Source: Pseudogymnoascus destructans (taxonomy: Eukaryota > Ascomycota > Leotiomycetes > Thelebolales > Thelebolaceae). From it: 64,000 nucleotides of DNA. Below, piece after piece: positions 1 through 11,026 of this stretch. Each line of letters starts with the position of its first letter. Within the stretch, counting starts at the first letter, position 1. The notes below the pieces were generated by a model, which saw nothing but the letters and a program-made list of their open reading frames with translations, searched no databases and had not been told where the DNA came from. The stretch covers positions 124,001-188,000 of the forward strand of contig NW_020167521.1 of NCBI RefSeq assembly GCF_001641265.1, in the 5' to 3' direction. The translations under genes and the position numbers were made by a program.

Positions 1-1425
1 CAGCCCGTAATTGGCGGTTCTCCTCCGTAAGAAGCACAGCACTATGCATAGCCATTTGACAACCCTTGACTAGTTGATTAAGTGCAACCTCTGTAGGACT
101 TGGTGGACTATGCGTACGACGTTGAATGTACTCCTTAATCGTTTGTGTTTGACGCTCAAGCTCTCGAATATTATGCGAGAGCTTTGCGGATGGTTTATAG
201 GTGGAGTTGTTGTCCGTAAAGTAATATGAAGCTTTTCAAGTACGTAACTTGGATTGTACGGAACAAGCCCAGCAGCCATGAAGCTATTTTGAATATTGTT
301 TGTATTTAGAGCCTCTAGTCAAGTACTTAAATAAGCTCTAAGGAAGTCGGGCTTGTCGATATGGTTAAGACCATTACGCATAAGGTTTTCAATCTGCCGT
401 CCGTAAATCCATTTTACAGCCGCAAAGCAACCAACATCTAAAGGCTGTAATAGGTGTGACGAATGCGGCGGCATACAAAGCGTAATAATTGAGTGTTCCT
501 TGCAGAATAAGTCGAATTCAGGAGTACTGTGGCTTCCATGACCATCTAGAATTAGGAGTCTGTATACTCCTTTTGTACGATCTCTTGTATGCTTCTCAAA
601 TACCTCCGTAAGCCATGTAAAGCCAAGGGTATCGTTCGTCCAACCGTTTTCACTAACACCAATCACCCAATTCGGTGGAAGAGACTTAGTGTACCAAGTG
701 GATTGATGAAGCTTCCCTTTGAATATCACCATTGGAGGCGTGCTCCAACCATCTGTGCAAATGCCCTCAATAACTGTTACCCACTCCCGATTCCCTGGCT
801 GGAGAGTAACTGGCTTTCCAGCTCTTTCAGACCTGCAAACCACTCTTGCGGTTGTGATCACTCCCATCTGAAATCCCGTTTCATCGAAGTTATATATATC
901 ATCATCCGTAATCCCATATTTCGCCCGTATATTCTCCACAAGTTGAAACCAGGCTCGAATGATAGTAGGATCTTCACATTTCGCTCGCTGATAGTCATAT
1001 TTACGATTAAATCGTGATTGTAAGGTTTCGTGACGTCGTACGAACTTATAGACCCAATTCTGGCCAACTGTAAGATCTTGATGGTCCGTAGCCGTTAAAG
1101 TCGAGCTCCGTTTGTCGCGTCTTTCAAGGAGTAAATTGGCCATTTGTCATATGGTATTAACTCGAGGTGCTAGACCACGCTCATCCATTGATAGGATCCA
1201 ATTTATAAGGCTAGATTCCTCAGTCTCTGTGAGTTTGCGGTGTACGGATCGTAACTCGGTCTTCGGAGCGCGACCGTGAAGACGATCACTAGCAGTTGAA
1301 TAAGGTACTCCGTACACCTTCGTAGCGGCTCTAAGGCTCTTAAATTGGCCTTTACGGAAGGCTTGAATAGCTAGGAGTATTCTCCCTTCTTTTGAAGCTA
1401 ACTGAGAGCTCTGATGTTGAGACAT
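1..1425 (-). pseudogene. pogo/Fot-type transposase, decayed, cut by window edge
   Basis: Tc1/mariner-pogo superfamily transposase (DDE_1 type) that would cut and paste its own element. One minus-strand frame runs from the ATG at 1425, but TGA stops interrupt it at 1147-1149 and 319-321. A frame change near 180-200 is then needed to follow the homology to base 1, so the C-terminus is partly lost. Visible parts are an N-terminal CENP-B-like helix-turn-helix region, the block YDYQRAKCEDP, the first catalytic Asp in IYNFDETGF, the second in LLILDGHGSH and the third in LQPLDVGCF. The end resembles the usual pogo tail. The first stop replaces a codon where relatives often have Arg, so CGA to TGA by a RIP-type change is plausible but inferred. 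It resembles the better preserved copy at 45346-47001. The family call is confident, and the gene cannot encode a full protein as it stands. Confidence 0.88.
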
Positions 1426-1499
1426 ATTGTATAGTTTACAGGTTTACGGATGGTTTGTGGGTTGATTTTCGACGCGATTACCGGCTTACGGGTGTTACC

Positions 1500-1610
1500 G
1501 GCTTACTGGTGGAATACGTTAATCATAATCATGCTTATGTAATATTTGACTATTTGAATAGTTATGATTATTATGATTATTTGTGCTAACCCTGATTTGT
1601 GTGGTGTTCC
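1500..1610. repeat. AT-rich terminal-type repeat beside the pogo relic
   Basis: This AT-rich block lies just outside the transposase start and ends with GCTAACCCTG at about 1586. A similar block, with GTAATATTT followed by ATTT-rich sequence and again GCTAACCCTG, lies at about 2637-2702, and a third TAACCCTG is near 2574. The shared arrangement suggests ends of related DNA transposons, but no clean target duplication was found. Confidence 0.35.
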
Positions 1611-1699
1611 CAATCACCTAAAATTATCACTTTGGCATAGCCACACCACCACTTTCCTATCACGCACACCGTCGTTGCAAACTCAATAGTAACAAAGGC

Positions 1700-2110
1700 A
1701 AAGTTACTTATAATGGACTCTCATATTTCACATGAAGTTCTAGAGTTTATAATACTTACACATCAAAACAACATACACTTACATGTGTTTCCTTCTTACC
1801 TTATGTATATTCTACAACCTCTTAATGTTACGGTATTTGCACAATATAAACATTAGCACTAGCATGTAATTTAACAAGCAATCTAGAATTTTGACACTAA
1901 CTACAATGTTTTCCAAGACTTATCTACAATCTGCAAGCAAACATTTACAAAGGGCAACTGCATAAAATCATTTAGAGATGCTGGTATTTAGCCAGCTAAC
2001 TATAAGAAGATTAAAGAGAAAGTTGCTATATACACAAAGCTGACTGTTTTAGAAACACCATAAGGAACGGTAGAAGGGCAATGCTAGCAGCTGAAATTGT
2101 CTCTATAACT
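1700..2110 (+). pseudogene. Transposase DDE C-terminal relic (pogo superfamily)
   Basis: Plus-strand translation gives pieces of a pogo-superfamily transposase end: a block like YILQPLNVTVFAQYKH near 1800-1853 (third catalytic Asp replaced by Asn) and SFRDAGI followed by PANYKKIKEKV near 1985-2030. A TAG sits where relatives have Trp, consistent with TGG to TAG. Several frame changes and stops occur. It is a dead fragment lying opposite to the element at 1-1425. Confidence 0.6.
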
Positions 2111-2214
2111 GTAAAACTTTGTCTATTCTCTAGAGCTTGTATATAAAGCTATATAGATTAGAAGAATATCATGTAAGGTAAGTACATATAACTTACCTCC
2201 TTTACTGCTATAGG

Positions 2215-2420
2215 TACTAACAGATGTTCACCGGTGCTCATTTCTACTTGGAATCCAACTTCATCAAAGTTATAGATGTCTGCTGTAGTAACATCTAGTT
2301 GACTGCATACATCTTTAAATTAATGAAACCATTCTTCAATAGCTAATACTTCATGAGAAACAACACGTGCTGCTTCAATTAGCCGGGTTTTGATGGTGTG
2401 GAAAGTCTTGTGGAAAGTCT
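2215..2420 (-). pseudogene. Transposase catalytic-core relic
   Basis: Reverse-strand translation around 2238-2282 reads ADIYNFDEVGFQVEMST, matching the first catalytic Asp block (DIYNFDETGF) of pogo transposases. The surrounding frame is broken. It is a short decayed fragment, probably from another copy than the neighbouring plus-strand relic. Confidence 0.6.
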
Positions 2421-3274
2421 TAATCCATGTTTAGAACCACCGTTGTGATGGTGGTGGACGTGTCGGGATTTCAGCTTTCGAAGTGCCGAATCGCTTTCGC
2501 AGTGCCGATCGCTAACCGCCTCTAGGCGGTGGTTTGGAAACCAACGATTAATAATCATGATTATAATTGATTTTCTAACCCTGCATGCTGATAAACCACG
2601 TTATATTCATGATGAATTCATGAATTTGAAATATTCAAGCTTACGTAATATTTAAATATTTAAATATTCCAGAATACGTTGAATAATTTTGCTAACCCTG
2701 CTTTTACTCATAAATAATTCAAGACATCAATAAATAGCATGTATGTATTCTATAGCAACTGAGAAACTCATAGTAATTAAGGAATCGACTGAGAAAAGGC
2801 AAACATGGGAAACGCCCTCACTATTATTAATTAGTATTGGCTGATACGAGCCCATCGTCAGTACACCATATTCGATGGACATGCACATTCAAACACATAC
2901 CCGCATCATAGAAATTTTGCTATTCATTCGTACTGACTACCGTTACAAGAGCCATAGCCCCATCCATCCACCCATCCCGAACCCTCGATTTCCATCCGTC
3001 CATCCATCAAGCCACGCAAGCCATAGCATCGAGCAATGAGCAACCCCCCGCATCATCCCCTCTGCAGCGCAACAGCTAGCTCTCCAACATCCTCTCGGTC
3101 CAATACCCCCTTATCCCATCCTCGCGCATACGAAGAAGTCACAAAAAAGCGACCATAAAAGACTCAAAAACACAAGAAAAAGCGCGATAATATCCCCGTA
3201 CACCATCAAAAACCGTAATAACCCTCAAGGCGTGAGTGAGAAAAGAAAAAGGGAGACGCGCAGTTGGGGCGCAT
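2421..3274. other. TE-derived AT-rich DNA and H2A.Z 3' flank
   Basis: No gene is supported here. The first part (to about 2710) is AT-rich repeat debris. The remainder is the downstream flank of the minus-strand histone gene, with a pyrimidine-rich segment at about 2950-3120. Confidence 0.5.
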
Positions 3275-4138
3275 CTAGGCCTCGATGGCCTTGTTCTTCT
3301 TCTTCTGCTCGACCTTGAGCAGCAGCGCGCGGTTGATGTGTGGCAGTACACCTCCGAAGGCGATGGTCGCGCGGATCAGAGTGTCGAGCTCCTCATCACC
3401 ACGGATGGCGAGTTGCAGGTGGCGGGGTGTGATGCGCTTGACCTTGAGATCCTTGGCGGCGTTCTGTGAGAGGCGTTAGTCATTGGATAAGGTAAACGGG
3501 TGAATGTGTGACTTACTCCTGCCAGCTCGAGGACTTCGGCTGTGAGGTACTCGAGAACGGCGGTCACGTAGACGGCGGCCTTGGCGCCGACACGCATCTT
3601 GTTCTGAGTGTTGTTCTTGAGGAAACGCTTGACACGACCGCAGGGGAACTGGAAAAGGTGTCAGCATGGGGATCCGTCAGGTGCGCAAAACAAAATCGAT
3701 GGGGTGGTGCGGATGCGATGTTGTTCTGATTCATGGGTACGACGTGTGGTGTGAGCTGCGCTGTGCTGCCTAGGTGTGTAATGTAAAGTATCCGCATGCA
3801 TGTCCAACATCACAGTTCGATTCTGACGCGCCACGGTCGCCTTTGGTATAGCTGTGTGCATGTGTCTTCGGCTTTGGCGACTCGAGCGATGGTTATGTTG
3901 TCGTGAGCTCGAGATCGAGTGTCGAGGTAGTCATGACGCGACTGGCGGGGTATGCGACAACGGTTCTCTCGGCCGATCCAGGGCAGGAAAACGAAATAAA
4001 CCAACGCGACCACCCATAAAATCATGTACTAACCTGAAGACCAGCCTTGCTAGAGTGGCTCTGCTGTTTCTTGGATCCATCGACGCCCGTCTTGCCTCCC
4101 GAGGACTTGCCACCAGATTTTCCCTTGCCGCCAGCCAT
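3275..4138 (-). CDS. htz1: Histone variant H2A.Z
   Basis: Nucleosomal histone variant that replaces H2A at promoters and boundaries; in other eukaryotes the SWR1 complex deposits it. Three minus-strand exons at 4138-4034, 3648-3517 and 3463-3275 give 141 residues, the normal family length. Introns are 385 and 53 bp with GT-AG ends (GTTAGT, GTAAGT). The N-terminal tail is rich in Gly, Lys and Ser. The fold follows from GLQFPCGRV and ends in AFGGVLPHINRALLLKVEQ. The variant is set by AKDLKVKRITPRHLQLAIRG and DEELDTLIRATIA; canonical H2A has a different sequence at these places and an SQ-type tail that is absent here. It is divergent from the amidase, sharing a 786-bp intergenic region. No damage is seen. 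Confidence 0.96.
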
Positions 4139-4774
4139 TGTAGCTTGTTGTGGTTGAGAAGACGGAGTGCAATAAAGCGGTAGTTATCGGTTGTTGATGG
4201 CGACGTTGTTGTTGTCGATGCTTTGTTGATGACGACGAAAGTTGAGGTTGGTGATGTTGGGTCGGGATTGTCGATGGAACTTTGTTGTTTTGGTGATTGG
4301 GGAAGTTGCTCAAGCGCGTTTCTTTTGCTTGTTGCTTGCGGAAGGAGAGGCGGTACGGTAGGCGAGTAAAACATTTCGCGCAGTTTTGGGATGAGGAGAT
4401 GATGTGGGCAAAAGAATGACGTGAGAAAAACAAAAGGGAGAGATGATGGTATACCGTCAGAGATATAGGAAGAGATATTATATATCTCGCTCTCTATCCT
4501 CTTACTCTCTGATATAATAGAAAGAGGAAAATGGGAGAAGGGAGAAGGGGGAAGGGAGAGCATCATCTCCTGGCGCGGCTAACTGACTGCTTGACTTGCG
4601 GGGATTCACCTCGGGTAGCCAGAGCCATAGATAGTAATTGGCGCCATAGGCTTCTCACCGTCAGAGATTGATGCTCTTGAAGCCCTTGATCTCAAGTATG
4701 TCGGTATCAACATTATGAGTTGACAGATGTTGACTTCTGCCGCCGTTGGGCAGTTGGAAGACGATGAGTTGTCG

Positions 4775-4806
<32 letters not shown>

Positions 4807-4924
4807 GTCGTTGTCGTCGGTGTCGTTGCCCTGACCTTGGACTGGTGTTTTACCCCATAGTCACGTCACGTGATATGGATGGGATTGTCCGGTCCGTTTG
4901 TTTTACCACCATCACCTGATCGAG
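4139..4924. promoter_or_regulatory. Divergent intergenic promoter region, H2A.Z / amidase
   Basis: This 786-bp stretch between divergent start codons holds no gene. It contains a CT/GA-rich stretch at 4480-4565, a (GTC/GTT)n trinucleotide run at about 4770-4826, and a palindromic TCACGTGA octamer at 4866-4873, 52 bp before the amidase ATG. The octamer is the core E-box type bound by bHLH factors such as Cbf1; its use here is inferred. Confidence 0.5.
4866..4873. promoter_or_regulatory. TCACGTGA palindromic octamer
   Basis: Exact palindrome with a CACGTG core close to the amidase start. The same octamer recurs at 7204, 24887, 27205, 48646, 50296 and 55337. A bHLH binding role is inferred from the core motif only. 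Confidence 0.45.
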
Positions 4925-6769
4925 ATGCCTGAATCCCGCACTATGGAAGACGCTAAAGCTATATTTGCGTTGAAGACCCTCAATGGCGTTGATATGGACG
5001 AGATCACCGTCGCGGACATCCAACGCCATCTCAGCTCCGGCCGTTTCTCTTCCTTGGAACTGACACAATGGACTCTAAGCCGGATTGAACAGGTTTAAAG
5101 CCTTTAAAAATAAAATCCCGCTCTCAGTTACCCATCTAACTGTCCTCGCAGACAAACTCCTACCTCGGCTCCGTCATCGAGGTGAACCCAGATGCCGTCG
5201 CAATAGCCACCGCTCTCGACGCCGAGCGCGAGCAGCGCAGGCCCCGTGGGCCCCTCCATGGAATTCCCGTCCTTGTTAAAGACGTCCGCGCCCCCCCGCC
5301 CCGTTACCCCCGCTACCCACTGATAGCTCCCAGAACATGGCCACCGCAGACAAAATGCAAACCACCGCCGGCTGCCGCGCCCTCATCGGCTCCATCGTTC
5401 CCCGCGACGCACACATTGTGCACCTCCTCCGCGCCTCCGGCGCCATTATCCTCGGCCACGCCGGTATGTCCGAATGGGCCTCCATCCGCGGCAGCGAGGA
5501 ATCCATGGGCTACTCCGCCCGCGGCGGCCAGGTCCGCAACCCCTACAACCTCTCCATGAGCGCGTGGGGCAGCTCAAGCGGGTCGGCTGTCGCGGTCGCG
5601 GCGGGGATAGTGGTGCTGTCGTATGGCACGGAGACGGACACGTCGATTATCTCGCCGGCTAATTATGCGGGGCTTGTGGGGATCAAGCCGACGGTTGGGC
5701 TGACGTCGCGCGCTGGTGTAATTCCGTGTAGTGAGAGTTTGGATACGGTGGGACCGTTTGGGAGGTGTGTTAGAGATGCTGTGGTGGGGTTGCAGGCGAT
5801 TGTGGGGGTTGATGAGAGGGATCGGTATACGGCTGAGGCAGCGGATCATGTCATGGATTATGAGAAATGTCTTGCGTCGAAAGAATCGTTGAAGGGGGCT
5901 GTGTTTGGGCTTCCTATGAAGAGAGTCTGGGAGAATATTGATAAGGCTATCCTGCCGCGTTTTGAGGAAGTATTCCAGATGATCAGAGATGCAGGGGCTA
6001 AGATCGTTGAAGTGGACTTTCCATGTTGGTTAGTAGGTCGCGCTTATATGGCGTCACATTTGCTCACGAGTAACTAGGGAAGCCATGATTGATGAGAAAG
6101 GATGGAATTGGTTAGCCTTGCCTACCTACAATACGACAGCGAATACTATTCAACTAACTTACGCCCAGGAACTCCAGACCAGATGACCAGTCCGAGTACC
6201 TCGTCTGCGGCGTCGAATTCTACCACGGCCTCCGCGCATATCTAAAGGAGCTCTCAAACACCACCATCCGCAGCCTCGAGGACGTGGTAGCCTACAACAT
6301 CGCGCACCACGACGGCGCAGCCCCAGGCGACGACCCCGGCTTCCCAAGCGGCCAGGACCTTCTCGCAAAACTCATCGACAAAAAGGACGTCAAGGATGAA
6401 ACCTACCACGCCGCCCTGCAGTATATCCGCGAACAGACCCGCAAGAATGGCATAGACGCCGCGCTGACTTACCAACCCGACCCCTCCACGCCCGCGATCC
6501 AACTCGACGCCCTGCTGCTCGCTGACCGCGCGGGTCCTGGGCAGCAGCTCGCTGCGCAGGCGGGGTATCCGGTCATTACTATACCGGTTGGTGTTGATAG
6601 CGATGAGATGGGTGGGAGGCCGTTTGGATTGAGCTTTCAGCATACGGGGTGGAGTGAGGGGGGGTTGATTAAGTGGGCGAGTGCGGTGGAGGATTTGCTG
6701 GGGGTGGAGAATAGGCCAAGGCCGATGTATAGGGAGTATTTTGCTACGAATATTCCCATTTTACCGTAG
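4925..6769 (+). CDS. Amidase signature family hydrolase
   Basis: Predicted amidase that hydrolyses a carboxamide by the Ser-cisSer-Lys mechanism; the substrate is unknown. Five exons (4925-5092, 5152-5283, 5334-6028, 6078-6110, 6169-6769) give 542 residues, typical of fungal family members, and all joins keep frame. Key residues by family alignment are the Lys in GIPVLVKD (about 99), the cis-Ser in WGSSSGSAVAVAAG (about 180) and the nucleophile in GTETDTSIISPA (about 204). The usual Gly before that serine is Thr. The fourth exon is only 33 bp and is flanked by 49- and 58-bp introns; the second intron has a weak GTCCGC donor. The ATG at 4925 is the first in frame after non-ATG codons; the ATG at 4943 is an alternative. 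No signal peptide or membrane segment is seen, so it is probably cytosolic. Confidence 0.9.
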
Positions 6770-7920
6770 GGGGTTGACGTAATGGAATATTTGCCTGACT
6801 CGCGTTCTGAGTGGCCGTGACTAGTCGTCGTATTGCTGGGAAAAGTGGAATGTTGATGCTATTGATATCTTGGTATTTGACCGAGATGCGTACGATAGTA
6901 GACTGAGAAATAGAAGTCTTGCGTATTATTTATCCTTGAAGGAAGTCTCACGTTGTTTCGCGTGATGGGCACAAGAAACACTGTTTTCCTAAAAATATAA
7001 AAATAAAATATGAACTAAATGTCTCTTATTCTTTAAATAGGTGCCTTTCAAAGAACAGACAAATGACGATACTTTGTCTATATAGGCGGCAACATTTTCA
7101 AATCAATGAGCATGTTATTGTAATATTTTTATTATCATTTCCATAAAGAAATGTAATTTTAGCTGACATGTCACGAATGAAATATCTGAGAAATCTCGAT
7201 ATATCACGTGATATAGATCGCTATCGTGAGCTGATATGATTGACAATGGTGATCCGTTGAAAAACCAAGACATCAATAGCATCAACATCCCAATTTGCGC
7301 GACAGCAGAAACTTACGACCGCTCACGACCATTGCGCCCCATCCCTCAGACGAAACGGCGATGGGAATCCCCTGAAAGATACAATAATACCTGAGACTTT
7401 CGCCTCAAAGCCTCAATAACCAACCTTCAGACGCTGTCCCACGCATCTCCTTGCGCCCGCCCAACAAAGTCGATCCTGCAGCACAGCTGCAGCTCCCCGA
7501 ACAGCACGAACAAGTCTCATTGACACGAATAACTGAAACACAGATGACGCACAGCCTACCTTAAAAAATCCCATACGGACAATAGACGCCGTCTGAAGCG
7601 CCTGGCATTGACGAAGACATTCCCTTTCACTCTGCCGATTTCAGGTGGACATTTAAGCGGTGACGACCCAGAAAGATAAAAGCAACCCTCCACGCTCCTC
7701 CACGATCCGCCAGAACAACCCACCGGTTGAAGATACCACTTTCTGGATACATACCCTTGGAACGCAAACCGATCAGTCCGCCAGCTACATCGCGCTCATT
7801 GTCGCCCTCGCTAGGCATCCTACATATACCCTCGGCGACCAAAAACAAACTTCACCCCGCTACGATAACGCCGTGCCACAGACGCCCTCTCGCTGCCGCC
7901 GGTCCACTTCCCTCACCTAG
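6770..7920. promoter_or_regulatory. Intergenic region and HSF leader
   Basis: No supported gene. The stretch holds the amidase 3' flank, an AT-rich part at 6980-7160, a 16-bp perfect palindrome at 7200-7215 centred on TCACGTGA, and from about 7250 a C-rich stretch that is probably the HSF promoter and long 5' leader. Short open frames in the leader (for example 7660-7920) show no recognisable protein. Confidence 0.45.
7200..7215. promoter_or_regulatory. 16-bp perfect palindrome with CACGTG core
   Basis: The sequence reads identically on both strands over 16 bases, with TCACGTGA in the middle. It lies about 700 bp upstream of the HSF ATG and is a plausible bHLH site; function is inferred. Confidence 0.45.
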
Positions 7921-10015
7921 ATGACCGCGTGGATGCCTCCGCCTGTCAACACACGAAAACGACCAGCGCCCGGTGCGTCCCCCGTCCCGAACCTCGCCAT
8001 GCAGAACCAACCCTTCCCGCCGCCGCAGCAGGCTCCGAACGAGCAGTATATGAGGTGGAACCAGGGCGCGGCTGACAACGCGGTGTTCTCGGATATGAAT
8101 TTTGGAATGGCGCCGTATGGCACGAATGGGGTGTCGAATGCGCCATTCCAGCAGGCACAGTCGACGCAGCTTGCGAGGCGGCCGATGAACCAGCACTTGG
8201 TACCGACGGCGTCGCGGACACAGTTTGATAACTCGAATGAGTGTGGATTGACCGAAGAGTTGTTTGATCCAAATGCGCAGATTGGAGGGCACGCCGAGAA
8301 TGATAGTATTGAACGGCTCGAGGAGAGAGCGCAGGTGGCGAAGAGGGAGGCACAAGCGAAGCGGAAACAGATCCCGCCGTTTGTGCAGAAGTTGAATAGG
8401 TAAGCAGTTTCCACGCCACACAGACGTACACAGCTGACAACATTCTAGCTTTGTCGATGATGCCAAGAACGATGAACTCATTCGCTGGTCGGAGCGGGGC
8501 GACTCATTCGTCGTGTTGGACGAAGATGAGTTTGCGAAGAACCTGATTCCGGAACTATTTAAGCACAACAACTATGCGTCATTTGTGAGGCAGCTGAACA
8601 TGTACGGCTTCCACAAGCGCGTGGGCCTGTCGGACAACTCGATGAAGGCGAGCGAGCGAAAGAACAAGAGTCCGAGCGAATACTACAACCCATACTTCAA
8701 GCGCGGCCATCCGAACCTCCTCTGGCTCATCAATAAGCCCAAGACCCCACAGAAGAAGAGCAAGGGTGGCCAGACGAAGCAGGAGGATGGCGGCGCAGAG
8801 GAGAGTGACGATGATAACCGCGACGGCGTGGAGGAGACATTCAGCGGCGGATACGAACACCCCAACACTGTCCGCGCACTGTCTGCCGCGCCCGACAATG
8901 GGCAGTCCGGCGGCACTGTCGCGCTCACGGTCGTTCAGAAGCAGCTGCGCGACATCCAGCAACAGCAGGGCAGTATCTCGAGCATGATAGCGCGACTGCG
9001 CAAGGAGCACAACGATCTATACTCGCAAGCCGTCGCCTTCCAGACCCTGCACGACCGTCACGAGTCATCGATTAATGCCATCCTCACCTTCCTCGCGACA
9101 GTCTACAACCGCAGCCTTGATGGCCAAGGAGGCCCGAATATCACACAGATGTTCGCCAACTCGCAGGATCAGCATCATTCAGGTTCCGTCGTTGATCTGG
9201 GGAACGTGAATTCTGGTCAGCCCAATGCGAGTCCCATCCGCCACCAACAACGTCTCATCATGCCTCCGCCGTCTGCAGACGGTACCTCTACCACCCAATC
9301 AACCGTATCGACTGGGAATTACCGCCTAACCTCCCGACCCGGCGCCATCGAAGAACTCTTCGAGCCGTCAACCACCAACTCTCCCCCTCTTAAACCCGAA
9401 TCCTCCTCGCCCGCTACAAACAACATCATCGAGCTAATCAACTCCACCAACGCCAACGCACCGCAAAACCGCGACATGGCCTTCCCCGACGCGCTCCACC
9501 ACTACGAGAACTCCAACGGCGCCTCGCCCCTCTCCCCCGCTCAGCGCGCTGATGTTCTCCGCGCCATGGCGAGCAACAGTGCGCCCGGCATGGATGCCCT
9601 CGCGCCGCCGCTTGCGCCACCGCAGAGCCTCGCGCAGATGGGCTACACGGACTCTGAACTTGAGGAGCTGGCACGTATGCAGCGTCAACAGGACGGGCGG
9701 ATTGAGGAGGTGGAGAATATGCTTAGTCCGTTGACGCCGCGGCTTGGGGGTGGTCCGGAGCCGGGCGCGGATGCGTATTTTGGTGATGCGACGCAGGGGA
9801 GCAATCTTGACCTCGATATGTATCTTGATCCTGGGGCGTACTATGGGGATCCGGCGACTGGGGATGTGGGTGGTGGGGTGTTTGGGGGTGGGTATGGTGA
9901 TGCGTTTGCAGATGGGGGATTGGATTTTGGAGATACGGGGACGGGGACGGAGGTTAAGGATGATGGGGCTGGGGATGGGAATGAGGGGAGTCCGAAGAGG
10001 AGACGGAAGCAGTAG
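7921..10015 (+). CDS. hsf1: Heat shock factor (HSF-type transcription factor)
   Basis: Trimeric transcription factor expected to bind heat-shock elements and activate chaperone genes in the nucleus. Two exons (7921-8399 and 8449-10015, 49-bp intron) encode 681 residues. The HSF DNA-binding domain spans about residues 150-260: IPPFVQKLN, then after the splice FVDDAKNDELIRWSERGDSF, LIPELFKHNNYASFVRQLNMYGFHKRV and SEYYNPYFKRGHPNLLWLI. The intron falls inside this domain. An acidic Lys-rich linker follows, then a probable trimerisation coiled coil from KQLRDIQQQQ to ILTFLATVYN (about 335-395). The C-terminal half is Pro/Ser/Asn rich and then Gly/Asp rich, typical of activation regions, and ends in a basic SPKRRRKQ motif that could be a nuclear signal. 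It is the canonical fungal HSF1 type rather than Skn7/Sfl1, since no receiver domain is visible. Confidence 0.94.
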
Positions 10016-11026
10016 TGTGTGTGTGTGCACTTTTTGGCGGGAAATTTTGGGGGAAACTGGAAAAATTAGAGGTTTTTGGCGCGATAAGGGGGGGGATTAT
10101 AGGAGGCAGCGATACAGTTGGAAGCGAAAATCGGGATGGGAATGCGTAGGCATGCATGGGTTAACGAATCGAATGGCGGATGCAATTGCAGGTATAGAAA
10201 GAAGTAATGAATAAATACAAATGAAATAGCTTGAAATAGTGGCATTGGTCTTGTAATTATGCTGCTGAGATGCTCGTGCCAGTGTGATAAGGGGACTTGA
10301 CTTGAGGCTGTGGTACTCTAGGCTGGGTCATCTGCGAGTTTGGTGGTGTAGGATGGGATGGGATTGGTGTTCCTGTATATATAGGCTTAGGTCTACGATA
10401 ATTCTATTTGTATTGACATTTTACACACTTTTCTTTCTCTCCAACGCCTTTCCGTTGCTAGGTGAGATATAAAAAACAAAAAAGGGTCAACTCCGGCGCG
10501 GAACAACCTTCGACCGACACCACAACCCGCCCAGAGAGCTAGTCCTTTTAGCACGACAAAAGATCCTCGCGAGCTTCTCTCCCCCTTCTTCTCTCCCTCC
10601 CCTTTCTCGCCGCTTCAAATCTCTCCCCCCGCCCGCCCCATTTCTTTCGGCCGCCACGCCGACTCGCTGGCCTCACATAGACGACTCTCTCTTGCTACAT
10701 CTGCCGCTCGAGAGTCTTTTTTATATACCCCAACCAAAACCCGCCATCATTTCTCTCACTGCGTCGTGTCGCCCTGACTACGACCGACGCCAATAGGAAA
10801 GGTTTTGTCGTGGGGGTCGAAGCTACAGAGCAGAGAGCTAGCTGCCAAGCGTGCCCTGTTAAACCAGCATCACGAAAATCCATATAATCCCCTGCTCACG
10901 ACTCTCTTCTCCAGCGATCTTCTCTTCTTCTTCTCCTTGTTCCTCTTCTGTTCAGGTTTTCACGACGCACAAACAAACGAAACCGACGGGCGAGCGAACT
11001 GCATCTATCCGCCGCCGTTGCCCGGC
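10016..11026. promoter_or_regulatory. Intergenic region; pyrimidine-rich promoter of the PIN4-like gene
   Basis: No gene is supported. From about 10550 to 10680 the plus strand is strongly CT-rich, and further CT-rich blocks lie near 10905-10955, typical of filamentous ascomycete promoters and leaders. The downstream frame is open without an ATG from 10805 to 11026. Confidence 0.45.
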
